Part shown: positions 1-8,678 of the stretch, in pieces | Layout of the letters: every line of letters starts with the position of its first letter | Numbering within the stretch: the stretch's first letter is position 1 | Translations under genes and position numbers: made by a program | NCBI RefSeq assembly: GCF_001458295.1 | Contig: NZ_CYUD01000010.1 | Coordinates: forward strand, 1-64,000 | DNA: 64,000 nt | Origin: Ruegeria denitrificans | GTDB taxonomy: Bacteria > Pseudomonadota > Alphaproteobacteria > Rhodobacterales > Rhodobacteraceae | Direction of reading: 5' to 3' | The notes under the pieces: generated by a model | Seen by the model: only the letters and a program-made list of their open reading frames with translations | Database searches by the model: none | What the model was told of the DNA's origin: nothing

Positions 1-209
1 ACCCGCTGAAAAACGCCCCCCACACGGTGCGCGATCTGGTCGGCGACTGGGACCGGCCCTATAGCCGCGAACAGGCCTGCTTCCCACCGGGCTCAATGGG
101 TGTCGACAAATACTGGTCCCCCGTCAACCGCGTCGACAACGCATATGGCGACCGAAACCTCGTCTGCACATGCCCCCCAATGGACGCATACGAAGAAGCC
201 GCAGAGTAA
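1..209 (+). CDS. gcvP: Glycine dehydrogenase (decarboxylating), 3' end only
   Basis: Only the last 68 codons are in the window; the frame is open from base 3 to a TAA at 207-209. The translated tail, with its RPYSREQA and [15 protein letters not shown] segments, matches the very conserved C-terminus of the P protein of the glycine cleavage system. That enzyme is a PLP-dependent cytoplasmic decarboxylase that passes the aminomethyl group of glycine to lipoylated GcvH. Nothing can be said about the PLP site, which lies upstream. A GC-rich hairpin follows 9 bases after the stop. Family assignment is confident from the tail alone. Confidence 0.93.
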   Translation, partial: PLKNAPHTVRDLVGDWDRPYSREQACFPPGSMGVDKYWSPVNRVDNAYGDRNLVCTCPPMDAYEEAAE

Positions 210-218
210 ATCAGATCA

Positions 219-241
219 CCCCCCGCCCCGAAGGCGGGGGG
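219..241 (+). terminator. Hairpin after gcvP, likely terminator
   Basis: A perfect 9-bp GC stem (219-227 with 233-241) encloses a 5-base CCGAA loop and starts 9 bases after the gcvP stop. There is no T-run after it, so it is a terminator candidate of the GC-rich type or a 3'-end stabiliser rather than a textbook intrinsic terminator. Confidence 0.6.
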
Positions 242-287
242 TACACCAACCAAATCAACGCAGCCAAATCAGGCAGGTGGAGGAGCG

Positions 288-1286
288 ATGAAACACTATG
301 TCCTCGGCAACAACCACGTACAGTTGGCCCGAACGGCGTCTGAACGGCTGCGAAACATCGACGTTTTTCTAAACGATCCCGAGGCCGAAGGCTCGGCTGA
401 AATGGTTGCCGAGTTTTTTCATGCTCTGAATGATCTCGTCGAAGATCACACCTATGCTGTCACCTTTCGGAATACATCCGAAGCCTTTACTGGCGACCCC
501 CTATATTGGGCGGGTCGCACTGCGATTTTCTGGGGCGGCATACACAAACCCTGGCACTGCGCCAGACAGGACAAGACGCGCATTGCACAGATTCTGAATC
601 TGGCGTCACGCTCCATTCTGGTTGGGGGGGCTGCTCTGCTGCTGGCGCACAGCGCAAAGGCCGATGAGCCCCTCGCCGCCATCCATTCGAATTTCTCGGC
701 CGCCGCAGAAGAGATCGGGCTGGCCGACTGCCACAAATCCACGCACAGATCGCCGGACGGCCGGGTACACAGCGCCGCTACCAAACTGAGCGCCCTGCGC
801 CTGCTGGCGGAATTCGTGGCACTGGATCACGGCGAGCACCTGGCCGAAAGCCTGCGCGGTTATATCGGCCTGACCGAGCCGAAACGCAGCTGTGCCAGCC
901 AACTGGCAAACCGCCTTATCCAACGATCCGGAGCCGATCCGATGGTCCGACAGGTGATCGAGAAGATGCTGAACAACGTCGAAGATCCGCTGAAGATCTC
1001 GGATCTGTCACAGGCGCTTGGGGCCTCGACCCGCCAATTGCAGCGACGGTTTCTGAACAAGACAGGCGTCAAACTGCTGACCACCTATCGCGAATTGCGG
1101 CTGGAGCGTGCCTATAGCCTGTTGCGCTATACCGACATGCCGCAGCTTGAGATTTCGACGGCAACCGGGTTTTCATCCGCCTCGGCCCTGGGGCGGGCCT
1201 TCAGGGCGCAGTATTCCACCACGCCCGAGGCCGTTCGCAGCTGCCGATTTGCCGGAGAGCTCACGGATAACGGCGCGCTGCACTAA
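288..1286 (+). CDS. GlxA-family AraC-type transcriptional regulator
   Basis: This 332-residue protein has an N-terminal half of DJ-1/PfpI (GlxA) type, seen as the VGGAALLLAHSAKAD stretch and the following region with a conserved histidine, and a C-terminal AraC domain from about residue 225. The AraC part contains both helix-turn-helix elements (ISDLSQALGASTRQLQRRF and the LEISTATGFSSASALGRAFR region). The start at 288 has a GGAGGAG ribosome site 3-9 bases upstream. Related GlxA-type regulators such as GbdR and CdhR control glycine betaine and carnitine use. The position behind gcvP therefore suggests a role in one-carbon or betaine metabolism, but that is inference. The N-terminal half looks diverged and is probably a ligand sensor. 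Confidence 0.85.
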   Translation: MKHYVLGNNHVQLARTASERLRNIDVFLNDPEAEGSAEMVAEFFHALNDLVEDHTYAVTFRNTSEAFTGDPLYWAGRTAIFWGGIHKPWHCARQDKTRIAQILNLASRSILVGGAALLLAHSAKADEPLAAIHSNFSAAAEEIGLADCHKSTHRSPDGRVHSAATKLSALRLLAEFVALDHGEHLAESLRGYIGLTEPKRSCASQLANRLIQRSGADPMVRQVIEKMLNNVEDPLKISDLSQALGASTRQLQRRFLNKTGVKLLTTYRELRLERAYSLLRYTDMPQLEISTATGFSSASALGRAFRAQYSTTPEAVRSCRFAGELTDNGALH

Positions 1287-1307
1287 CCTGCCAGGCAACC
1301 ATTGTCT

Positions 1308-1325
1308 GGCCCGTTGGTTCGGGCC
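1308..1325. terminator. Small hairpin after the GlxA-family regulator
   Basis: GGCCCG (1308-1313) and CGGGCC (1320-1325) form a perfect 6-bp stem with a TTGGTT loop, 22 bases after the regulator stop. There is no T-run. It could end the regulator transcript before the DUF4173 operon promoter. Confidence 0.35.
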
Positions 1326-1328
1326 AAT

Positions 1329-1366
1329 CTGCACGAATTCTGCACAACTGCTGCAAAGGTTCTGCG
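1329..1366 (+). promoter_or_regulatory. Four CTGC(A/G) repeats on an 11-bp period
   Basis: CTGCA starts at 1329, 1340 and 1351, and CTGCG at 1362, exactly 11 bases apart. The first two copies extend to TCTGCAC. A further CTGCA at 1375 breaks the phase. Direct repeats spaced about one helical turn are the usual form of OmpR/PhoB-type binding sites. This array lies upstream of an operon that encodes such a response regulator (2972-3649), so autoregulation is a reasonable inference. Confidence 0.5.
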
Positions 1367-1381
1367 AACCACTCCTGCAGA

Positions 1382-1397
1382 CTTGAGGAAACTCAAG
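1382..1397 (+). promoter_or_regulatory. GAAA-tetraloop hairpin beside the ribosome site of the DUF4173 gene
   Basis: CTTGAG (1382-1387) and CTCAAG (1392-1397) pair perfectly around a GAAA loop, a GNRA tetraloop. The ribosome site CAGGAG follows directly at 1398-1403, before the ATG at 1410. The structure may protect the message or tune translation initiation. Confidence 0.4.
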
Positions 1398-1409
1398 CAG
1401 GAGACTGAT

Positions 1410-2975
1410 ATGCCCAATGAACTTATAATTCGGGGATTGCCCCGCTCACTTGCCTATGATGGCTGGTGGCTGGCCAGTGAAAGTGGCGCATCGATTGACC
1501 CAACGCCCGCACCTGCAACCCCGGGAAAGGTTCTGGACAGCGTCCGAAGGTTTCCACGGGCTCCTGCACTGATCCTGCTTGTTCTGCTAGGCGATCTACT
1601 GTTTTGGGGGTACAAACCCGGGTTCTCACTGGCCATTTTCGCTTGGTGCATCTTTGCAGCCGCCTGGGTGAAAAACCTCAACCGCTCAAGACCTCTGGCG
1701 CCCGCAGTTGTGTTGCTGCTGGCCACCCTGCCTTTGGTGGAACATGTCCAGCTTTTGTCGATGACCTTCATGATTGCGGGGCTGTTAAGCGCGATCGTGT
1801 TGTTGCAGATCCCACCAGAGGTCAAATATCGCCAGCTCCTTTCCTGGCTGGCCGGTGGGGTATTGCGTCTGATCAAAAGGGTTCCGACTGTCGGGCTGAA
1901 GGATTGCGCAGCGCAGGTTCGGGGATGGCGCAATAACCTCGCGGTGCGAAGCGAAGCCCGCCGTTCCTCGGTGCATGGTTTCATCCGAAATTGGGCCTTT
2001 CCACTGGGGGGCCTGCTCGTACTCAGCACCTTGCTGATCAGCGCTAACCCGGTGCTGGAACACATGCTGGCTCGAATGCTTTTCGTAGATTTCGATCTGC
2101 TTGTGCTGATCCGCCGGATCGTGTTCTGGGTCGGGTTGGCATTGTTGATCTGGCCTCTGTTGACTGCCCCTTCCCCGGATACACGCATACCGGCGTCCGT
2201 CCAAAATTGGGGTATGTCGCGCCTGTTGAATGCCGGGTCGGTATTCAGAGCACTGGTCCTGTTCAACATCATGCTGGCCGTGCAGAGTGTCATGGACATC
2301 TCGGTCCTGCTTGGCGGCGCTGCTCTGCCTAAGGGCATGAGTCTCGCCACCTACGCCCATCGCGGAGCCTATCCCCTGCTGGTGACCGCTCTGCTGGCCG
2401 GAGCCTTCGCACTGGCAGCGCGCCCCTTTCTGGATCAGCACCCAGCCTTGAAGCCTTTGTTACTAGTCTGGCTGGCGCAGAATGTTCTGCTAACCCTGTC
2501 TGCCGCATTCCGGTTGAACCTGTATATCGACTCGTTTGGTCTAACCTACCTGCGGGTCTATGCGCTGATCTGGATGGGGCTGGTGGCAATCGGACTGACG
2601 TTGGTGGCCTGGCAGGTGCAACGAGGTCGTTCCTCCAACTGGCTGCTGCTGCGGGTCACCGTGCTGAGTGTGGGAACCCTTTACACCTGTGCGTTCATCA
2701 ACTTCGCCGCGTTGATTGCGACGGACACACTGTCGCGTGCCGCGGATTCGGACAACGCAACCCGAACCGACTGGGTCTACCTGTGCGGCCTGGGGCACTC
2801 GGCGGCCAAGGCGATCTCAACCCAGATCGAAAAGCAGCCTTTCGTAAACATTCCCGATTGGGCGCAAAGCTGTGTGCATCCTGCCCCAACCCATCCAAAC
2901 TGGCGCGAATGGGACTTTCGCACAGCACGCGTGAATGGCTATCTTGCGGCAAACCCCAAAGGCGAGGCGCAATGA
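1410..2975 (+). CDS. DUF4173-type multi-pass membrane protein
   Basis: This 521-residue protein has roughly a dozen hydrophobic segments. Its middle and C-terminal part match my recollection of the DUF4173 family, including the conserved YAHRGAYPLLVTALLAG stretch and the long run of helices after it. The start at 1410 is chosen because a CAGGAG ribosome site lies 6 bases upstream; an earlier in-frame start at 1302 would lie inside the intergenic hairpin. The stop overlaps the response regulator start as ATGA at 2972-2975, so translation is probably coupled. The function is unknown. The operon with a kinase and response regulator suggests a membrane sensor input or a controlled membrane process. 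Confidence 0.8.
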   Translation: MPNELIIRGLPRSLAYDGWWLASESGASIDPTPAPATPGKVLDSVRRFPRAPALILLVLLGDLLFWGYKPGFSLAIFAWCIFAAAWVKNLNRSRPLAPAVVLLLATLPLVEHVQLLSMTFMIAGLLSAIVLLQIPPEVKYRQLLSWLAGGVLRLIKRVPTVGLKDCAAQVRGWRNNLAVRSEARRSSVHGFIRNWAFPLGGLLVLSTLLISANPVLEHMLARMLFVDFDLLVLIRRIVFWVGLALLIWPLLTAPSPDTRIPASVQNWGMSRLLNAGSVFRALVLFNIMLAVQSVMDISVLLGGAALPKGMSLATYAHRGAYPLLVTALLAGAFALAARPFLDQHPALKPLLLVWLAQNVLLTLSAAFRLNLYIDSFGLTYLRVYALIWMGLVAIGLTLVAWQVQRGRSSNWLLLRVTVLSVGTLYTCAFINFAALIATDTLSRAADSDNATRTDWVYLCGLGHSAAKAISTQIEKQPFVNIPDWAQSCVHPAPTHPNWREWDFRTARVNGYLAANPKGEAQ

Positions 2976-3649
2976 AAATCCTGTTGGTTGATGATGATCC
3001 CCGCCTGCGCGATCTGGTTGGTCTGGCGTTGGAACGCGCAGGATTTCAGGTGATCACTGCCAGCGACGGCCAGAACGCTGTGACTCACGCCGCCCGCGAA
3101 GCGCCGGACATGATCGTTCTGGACATCGGCCTACCCGAGATGGATGGGTTCGAGGTCTGCCGCCGCATCCGCGCCCGGTCCGATGTTCCAATCCTGTTCC
3201 TAACTGCGCGAGATGATGAGATCGACCGAATACTGGGCCTGGAAATGGGTGCCGATGATTATGTCACCAAACCCTTCAGCCCGCGTGAGCTGGTGGCGCG
3301 GGTGCGGGCGATCCTGAAACGTGTGGCCGGGCCGCGACCTAGCCAGCCCCTGACACATGGGCAGATCACGCTGGACCCCGGTGCGCATATCTGCAGGCTG
3401 AATGGAAACGCCGTGTCGCTGACAGCGACCGAGTTCACCTTGCTGACCACTCTGATCGAACGTCCCGGCCAAGTACACAGCCGGTCGCAACTGATACAAT
3501 CGGTTTGGGGCGCACTGTCACAAGTCTCGGACCGGACGCTGGACAGTCATTTGCGCAATTTGCGGGGCAAGCTGACACAAGCGGGTTGTACAGATGCGAT
3601 TGAAACCGTGCACGGCGTTGGCATCCGCATTCAGGACACCACGGCATGA
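2972..3649 (+). CDS. OmpR/PhoB-family response regulator
   Basis: This 225-residue protein has a receiver domain at residues 1-115 and a winged-helix DNA-binding domain at about 130-222. The acidic pocket is visible as VDDD near the start, and the phosphoacceptor is Asp51 in the LDIGLPEMDG motif. The conserved lysine lies in DYVTKPFSPREL. The C-terminal domain carries the typical LTATEFTLL and RTLDSHLRNLRGKL segments. It overlaps the upstream DUF4173 gene and the downstream kinase by 4 bases each. It is expected to be phosphorylated by the adjacent kinase and may bind the 11-bp repeats upstream of the operon. Confidence 0.95.
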   Translation: MKILLVDDDPRLRDLVGLALERAGFQVITASDGQNAVTHAAREAPDMIVLDIGLPEMDGFEVCRRIRARSDVPILFLTARDDEIDRILGLEMGADDYVTKPFSPRELVARVRAILKRVAGPRPSQPLTHGQITLDPGAHICRLNGNAVSLTATEFTLLTTLIERPGQVHSRSQLIQSVWGALSQVSDRTLDSHLRNLRGKLTQAGCTDAIETVHGVGIRIQDTTA

Positions 3650-4620
3650 GGCGCAAGTGGCGCCCTGGCCTGGCCTTTGTTCTGGGCGGCGCCATGTGTG
3701 GCACTTTGCTGTTGTCTCTGACCGGTCTGGTGGCGTTCCGGTTTCTGGGGCCGGAAATAGGCTATCGCAACTCCGCAGTTCTGTTGGCAGTGATCATCAC
3801 AGCGGCCACCGCAGTTCTGGGTTGGCTGCTGATCCGCCTGCTGCTGCGTCCGATCTTTGCGCTGGAACGCTTTGCTACGCAGGTGGTTCGAAATCCGGCT
3901 GACCCACTTTCGCCGCCTTCGCGTTTCGGCACCAGGGAACTTGGCATCACCGCCCAGCGCGTTATCGACATGGCCGAGACATTGCGGAACCGCGAAACCA
4001 CCATCCGCAGCTTCTCGGACCATGTTACGCATGAGCTGAAGACCCCGGTAGCTACGCTTAGGGCGGCAACGGAATTGCTGAAGGATGATGACGCACTGTC
4101 GGCACAAACTCTGCGTCTGGTGGATCAGATCGCCAGCGCAGGCATACAGATGGAACAGCAGATCGAAGCCATGCGTCAGGTGGCCCGCGCACGCGAGTCC
4201 CGCCATGAAGGGTCAACAAGTCTGAACGAAGTGCTGGACGCGCTGTGCCGCGATTATCCAAACCTTGAAATACGCGTTGATGGCGGGGATGTGGACATCC
4301 CGATGGCCTCAAAAGGCCTGCTGGTCGTGTTGCGCCAAATGCTTGGCAACGCGCGAGAACATGACGCTCAGGTCGTGCACCTGTCAGCCATAAGCGACGA
4401 AACGCAGGTGGCTCTGCAGGTCCGTGATGACGGGCACGGGATCTCCGCCGGCAACGCGACGCGTGTGTTTGATCCGTTCTTCACCACCAAACGCGATCAG
4501 GGTGGAACTGGTATGGGTCTGGCCATCGTGCGCAATACACTGCGGGCACATGGCGCAGATATCACCCTGATGCCTGTACGCGACGCCGCAATCTTTTCGA
4601 TCCGTTTCGAAGTCGGATAG
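3646..4620 (+). CDS. Membrane sensor histidine kinase
   Basis: This 324-residue protein starts with two transmembrane helices (about residues 7-30 and 40-62) separated by only a very short periplasmic loop, followed by a HAMP-like linker. The H-box is FSDHVTHELKTPVATLR with the likely phosphorylated His129. The ATPase domain has an N-box (LGNAREHDA), a DDGHGIS G1 box and a GGTGMGLAIV G2 box. Having almost no periplasmic sensor domain suggests it senses within the membrane or through the DUF4173 partner. The start overlaps the response regulator stop. Confidence 0.93.
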   Translation: MRRKWRPGLAFVLGGAMCGTLLLSLTGLVAFRFLGPEIGYRNSAVLLAVIITAATAVLGWLLIRLLLRPIFALERFATQVVRNPADPLSPPSRFGTRELGITAQRVIDMAETLRNRETTIRSFSDHVTHELKTPVATLRAATELLKDDDALSAQTLRLVDQIASAGIQMEQQIEAMRQVARARESRHEGSTSLNEVLDALCRDYPNLEIRVDGGDVDIPMASKGLLVVLRQMLGNAREHDAQVVHLSAISDETQVALQVRDDGHGISAGNATRVFDPFFTTKRDQGGTGMGLAIVRNTLRAHGADITLMPVRDAAIFSIRFEVG

Positions 4621-4861
4621 GCGCGGATTATTCGCCAACTGGATCAGTATTGTCGAAAGAGATGATCAAGGCGCTTGGAATCGCAGACAACGCGATCGAA
4701 GGGGCATTGAAAATATTGAAATCGTTCAGCCACGAAATGGTTCCCCGATTGCCCCTGCACGCACATTATCATGCAATATCAATACCTTTTACGTTGGGCT
4801 TGCCTGTCGCTGGTTCTTGAGATTTTCTAGCGCCAACCACCAATCAAAAGGCCAAGCCTTC
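4621..4861. other. Intergenic region, no gene seen
   Basis: These 241 bases separate the kinase from the VOC gene. I see no convincing reading frame, hairpin or repeat. The promoter for the VOC and isochorismatase-like pair should lie in the AT-richer second half. Confidence 0.5.
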
Positions 4862-5275
4862 ATGAGACTTGAATTCCATCATATCAACTTTGTCTCGGAT
4901 AACGTCGAGCGGTTGCACCGTTTCTACACCCAGGTTCTGGGGCTGGCCGATATCCCGATCGAGAATTTCCCACGACCAGATGAAACCGACGACAAGGGCT
5001 ATAGCGGCAAAATCCGCTTTGCCACCGATGGTGCCATGCAAATGCATCTGGCAGAGAAAAACCTCGACGTTGCGTTCAAACATGGTGAGACAATCAATCC
5101 AGTCGAACGCGGTCATATCGCGTTTCGCACCGATGATATCGAGGCCTTCAAAAAGCTGCTCGACGACAACGGTATTCCATATTCCGACTACGGCACCGCA
5201 TTCGCGAAAGAGTGGCACCAACTGTTTTTCCACGACCCCGAGGGCAATATCATCGAGGTTCATCAGGCGGTTTAG
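4862..5275 (+). CDS. Glyoxalase/VOC-family protein
   Basis: This 137-residue protein is a single vicinal-oxygen-chelate domain. It opens with LEFHHINFVSDNVERLHRFY and ends with LFFHDPEGNIIEVHQ, the usual first and last metal-binding elements of the fold (His near the start, Glu in IIEVHQ). The substrate is not deducible. ATG 4862 is preferred because the family starts directly with the first beta strand; an upstream in-frame start at 4817 would add 15 unrelated residues. It sits 19 bases ahead of the hydrolase gene, probably in one operon. A role in detoxification or aromatic or keto-acid chemistry is possible. Confidence 0.85.
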   Translation: MRLEFHHINFVSDNVERLHRFYTQVLGLADIPIENFPRPDETDDKGYSGKIRFATDGAMQMHLAEKNLDVAFKHGETINPVERGHIAFRTDDIEAFKKLLDDNGIPYSDYGTAFAKEWHQLFFHDPEGNIIEVHQAV

Positions 5276-5294
5276 CCAGTATCGGAGGCATTGA

Positions 5295-5762
5295 TTGAAA
5301 CAGGCCGTTTTGGTTGTCGACGTCCAACCCAGCTTTGATCCGCCTGATTGGCTGGTCGAGCGCAGCCGCCTGTTGGCGGCCAAATTCCCCTCGGTCGCTA
5401 CAGTTGAACGTCATGATGAGGCCAAGGTTCCCTTTTTCCGGCAGCTCGGATGGACGCCGCGTTCTGTCGACGACAGCCTTGTTCAGGCGGACCGAATTAT
5501 CCTGAAATATGGCTACAGCCCGCCCCCCGAAGTCATCGAACAGTTTCAAAGCTGGAAGATCGACCGAGTGCTGGTCTGCGGTATACAGGCCGACACCTGC
5601 GTTTTAGCGGCGGGGTTCGCCTTGTTTGACGCGGGCCTGCAACCGACCCTAATTGCTGACGCGGTGGTGGGGTCTTCGCTGGATCGCAGTGGCAAGCTGG
5701 GTGTGGAACTGTGGCGGCACCATTTTGGCCAGATTATTAATAATCATTTAGAAATCACTTGA
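5295..5762 (+). CDS. Isochorismatase-family cysteine hydrolase
   Basis: This 155-residue protein carries the complete Asp-Lys-Cys triad of the family: Asp9 in LVVDVQPSF, Lys71 in IILKYGYS and Cys102 in GIQADTCVLAAG. It starts at a TTG (5295) with a GGAGG site at 5284-5288, 6 bases upstream, which supports the rare start. Family members hydrolyse isochorismate, nicotinamide, N-carbamoyl amines or biuret-type amides; the sequence alone does not choose. It is translated just after the VOC gene. Confidence 0.87.
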   Translation: MKQAVLVVDVQPSFDPPDWLVERSRLLAAKFPSVATVERHDEAKVPFFRQLGWTPRSVDDSLVQADRIILKYGYSPPPEVIEQFQSWKIDRVLVCGIQADTCVLAAGFALFDAGLQPTLIADAVVGSSLDRSGKLGVELWRHHFGQIINNHLEIT

Positions 5763-5792
5763 CCCGCACCCCAACCATTTCAGCATAATTAT

Positions 5793-5835
5793 TTGAAACA
5801 TTTGATAAATATGCTATTCTCAATTCACATATAAT
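5793..5835 (+). promoter_or_regulatory. Candidate sigma-70 promoter upstream of sstT
   Basis: In an AT-rich intergenic stretch, TTGAAA (5793-5798) and TATTCT (5815-5820) form a -35/-10 pair with a 16-base spacer. A perfect TATAAT is also present at 5830-5835 but lacks a well-placed -35. Either could drive sstT, whose coding start is about 140 bases downstream, leaving a long leader. Confidence 0.4.
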
Positions 5836-5972
5836 CGCTGTCTTTACGTACCGTCACGCTCCTAGGCGTTTAAATCAATTCTAAAGCGTCCATATAGCCG
5901 CAATCTCTAAATTTAGCCGTGCCTGAGCGAGAAAATGCACCGCCAGGCCCTCAATTAAACTGGATGGTCCCG

Positions 5973-7202
5973 ATGAATTTTATTCTACGCGGTAGCCTGG
6001 TTACTCAAATCATCATCGGTCTTGTGGCCGGTGCCCTTCTAGCCACCCTCTGGCCTGCCGCTGGTTCGGCCGTCGGTCTGCTGGGTGACTTCTTTGTCGA
6101 CGCGCTGAAAGCCGTCGCCCCCGTTCTGGTGCTGATCCTGGTCTGCGCCGCCATCACCAACCACAAGAAAGACAGCCAGGCAAGAATGGGGCCGGTGGTG
6201 CTGTTGTATATCCTTGGCACCTTTGCCGCCGCGCTGGTTGCTGTGGCCGCCAGTTTCCTGTTCCCGGTCTCACTGCACCTGACCGGCACGCCGCAGCTTT
6301 TGGACGCTCCGGACGGGTTGGCCGAGGTGGTAAAGAACATCCTGCTGAAAGTTGTGGATAATCCGGTGAACGCGCTGGCGCAGGCCAACTATATCGGCAT
6401 TCTGGCTTGGGCCATCGGCCTTGGGCTGGTTTTCCGCCACGCCAGCGACTCGACTAAGACCCTGATGTCCGACCTGGACGGCGCAATTACCAAGATCGTG
6501 GCCGCCATTATCCGGGTCGCCCCAATCGGTATCTTTGGCATCGTGGCTTCGACCATTGCCGAAACCGGCTTTGAAACGGTAGCCAGCTATGGCAAGTTAC
6601 TCTTGCTACTGATCGGCTGCATGGCGTTCATGGCACTGGTTGTGAACCCGCTGATCGTGTTCCTGCGCATTCGCAAGAACCCCTATCCACTGGTCTTCAC
6701 CTGCCTGAGGGAATCCGGGGTTACCGCGTTCTTCATGCGCAGTTCAGCCGCCAACATTCCGGTCAACATGGAGCTGTGCCGCCGTATGAACCTGGATGAG
6801 GAAACCTATTCGGTTACCATCCCCATCGGCGCCACGATCAACATGGCCGGTGCGGCCATCACCATCACGGTGATGACGTTGGCGACCGTGCACACCATGG
6901 GTATTCAGGTCGACTTCTTCTCGGCCCTGTTCCTCAGCATCATCGCCTCGATCGCAGCCACCGGAGCGTCGGGCGTCGCAGGCGGGTCACTGTTGCTAAT
7001 CCCGATGGCCGCCAGCCTGTTCGGTATCGACAACGCGACCGCCATGCAGGTGGTCAGCATCGGGTTCATCATCGGCGTCCTTCAAGACTCGGCAGAAACC
7101 GGTCTGAACTCGTCCACCGATGTGCTGTTCACGGCTGCGGGGTCATACAAGCAGGGCGATCCCTATCCCCGTAAGCTGCCAATGGAGCAAGTCCCCGCCT
7201 AA
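5973..7202 (+). CDS. sstT: Sodium/serine-threonine symporter SstT
   Basis: This 409-residue inner-membrane protein matches SstT of the dicarboxylate/amino acid:cation symporter family almost end to end. Diagnostic stretches are [59 protein letters not shown], and [14 protein letters not shown] followed by [19 protein letters not shown]. It takes up serine and threonine with sodium. ATG 5973 aligns with the family start; earlier in-frame starts (5919, 5964) would add a non-conserved tail. It is convergent with the winged-helix/TPR regulator gene, separated by a 10-bp hairpin. Confidence 0.95.
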   Translation: MNFILRGSLVTQIIIGLVAGALLATLWPAAGSAVGLLGDFFVDALKAVAPVLVLILVCAAITNHKKDSQARMGPVVLLYILGTFAAALVAVAASFLFPVSLHLTGTPQLLDAPDGLAEVVKNILLKVVDNPVNALAQANYIGILAWAIGLGLVFRHASDSTKTLMSDLDGAITKIVAAIIRVAPIGIFGIVASTIAETGFETVASYGKLLLLLIGCMAFMALVVNPLIVFLRIRKNPYPLVFTCLRESGVTAFFMRSSAANIPVNMELCRRMNLDEETYSVTIPIGATINMAGAAITITVMTLATVHTMGIQVDFFSALFLSIIASIAATGASGVAGGSLLLIPMAASLFGIDNATAMQVVSIGFIIGVLQDSAETGLNSSTDVLFTAAGSYKQGDPYPRKLPMEQVPA

Positions 7203-7219
7203 ACGGCCTTGATCCCTAT

Positions 7220-7254
7220 CCCACAACCGTCAGACTTTACTTGGCGGTTGTGGG
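7220..7254. terminator. Hairpin between convergent sstT and regulator genes
   Basis: CCCACAACCG (7220-7229) and CGGTTGTGGG (7245-7254) form a perfect 10-bp stem with a 15-base loop that contains the stop codon of the minus-strand gene. It probably ends sstT and may act in both directions, though neither side has a strong T-run. Confidence 0.55.
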
Positions 7255-8556
7255 TTCTGCACTGCCCCAGCCGGCCGCCCGCATTGCTGATGTCAGGTCC
7301 TGTACCGGAGCCGGGTCGGAGAACGTCCGGATTTTCAGTTCCTCCAAAGGGAAGTTCGGCCAGGTTCTGACGTATACTTCGGCAAGTCGGCGTGCCTCTA
7401 CCTGATCGCCGTTTTTCCAATGCGCCGCCATCAGATAGGCAGTTGAGATTGGCCCGAACGGGCCACCACGCGCAATCGTATCCTCATAGGTCCGGATCGC
7501 GCCTGCATAGTCACCAGTGTGGAACTGTGCTGCGCCCAGCGCGTTTCCAGCCACGGAACCGCCCCCATCCTCGGCCATTGTCTGATAATGATTGGCTTGT
7601 GAAAGTACGCGTTCAAAGTCAGAGGTATAGAGCGATATCAGAGCGTCAAACTCAGCGATATGCGGGTCATCTGGACCCATGTCGGTTGCCCGATGCGTCA
7701 GATTGACGGCTTTGTCGAAATTCCCAGTGGCAAACTCGAACCACGCTCTGGCAGATAAAGCCCAGGGGGCGTCAGGTGCCAATTCCAAGGCATGGGAGCT
7801 GTTCTGATTGGCGGCTTCAAGCAATTCCTCGGCTACAGGGTCCCAAAACTGCAGAATGGCCAACATAGTTTCCACCTGCGCCGCCCCTGCATAGCCGCAG
7901 TAATACAACGGGTCCCGCTGGGTTGCCGTTTCAAACACCAATAATGCTGGTCGGAGCCGCGGCAAATCCACAACTGGAAAGATCAAGTCCCGACCAGCGT
8001 TGCACAGGTTCATCGCTTCGACTCGGGTCGGAGAGACGTCGTAAATCGTGGATTGATCGCCGGTGGGCGAAACCGGGCTGCTTTCCCCGAAAAAAATGGC
8101 CGCTAAATAGCCGCCAACGCCCAGCAGAACCGCGCCGGTTACAACGCCGATCAGCAACAGATTGCGTTGTCCCGCGGGACTGCCCGCGCCCAACTGAAAC
8201 TCTGGCGCGTAGCTGCCGACGGGCAGTGAAATAACCACTGGATCAGTCGCGCCTTCGCCCCCGTAATACGCCTTTAGTTTACGCCGTACGCGGCCTGCAT
8301 CGACGCGCACCACCCCTTCGCGCCGGGACAGGTCATCGGCGCTGTAACCATAGACGTCCATCGCAATCGTCTTGGCGCGTATTTCATCCGTGCGCCCGGC
8401 TAGCGCCTCGGTCACGACATAGGTCAGAAAGGACTGCATCCGTGCCGAGCCCCGGAAGTCCTTCGACGCAAGAACCCGATCCAGCGCCGACTGGATCTTT
8501 TCCCTTGGGAACGACCCTGCATCCCCCTGCGGGGCATCACTGGTCGAGGTGGTCAA
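7237..8556 (-). CDS. Membrane-anchored winged-helix/TPR regulator (paralogue 1)
   Basis: This 439-residue protein has a cytoplasmic N-terminal DNA-binding-like domain (about residues 15-120) with a VVRVDAGRVRRKLKAYY motif and a terminal VGSYAPEF. A single transmembrane helix follows near residues 130-155, then a large, probably periplasmic, helical repeat domain with TPR-like units. The arrangement resembles CadC/ToxR-type one-component regulators. It is clearly homologous to the product of 50406-51716: both share the KTIA.DVY and VVRVDA motifs and a CGYAGAAQ/GGYAGAAQ element. It is divergent from the sulfatase cluster at 8679-14414, which it may control. No direct proof of DNA binding is visible. 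Confidence 0.75.
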   Translation of the reverse strand: MTTSTSDAPQGDAGSFPREKIQSALDRVLASKDFRGSARMQSFLTYVVTEALAGRTDEIRAKTIAMDVYGYSADDLSRREGVVRVDAGRVRRKLKAYYGGEGATDPVVISLPVGSYAPEFQLGAGSPAGQRNLLLIGVVTGAVLLGVGGYLAAIFFGESSPVSPTGDQSTIYDVSPTRVEAMNLCNAGRDLIFPVVDLPRLRPALLVFETATQRDPLYYCGYAGAAQVETMLAILQFWDPVAEELLEAANQNSSHALELAPDAPWALSARAWFEFATGNFDKAVNLTHRATDMGPDDPHIAEFDALISLYTSDFERVLSQANHYQTMAEDGGGSVAGNALGAAQFHTGDYAGAIRTYEDTIARGGPFGPISTAYLMAAHWKNGDQVEARRLAEVYVRTWPNFPLEELKIRTFSDPAPVQDLTSAMRAAGWGSAEPTTAK

Positions 8557-8621
8557 GAACTATCCTTTCTAGGTAAGGACTTGGCGGCATGTTGTTACGG
8601 TAGCATGCGACTTATTACGTT

Positions 8622-8636
8622 CAAGACATATTCTTG
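8622..8636. promoter_or_regulatory. Inverted repeat in the regulator/sulfatase divergent region
   Basis: CAAGA (8622-8626) and TCTTG (8632-8636) flank CATAT. It lies between the divergent regulator gene and the sulfatase operon, so it is a possible operator, but the arms are only 5 bp. Confidence 0.25.
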
Positions 8637-8678
8637 GGCGGGCATGTTTGGGTGGCGAATCCAGCGGATCCCGTCCCT

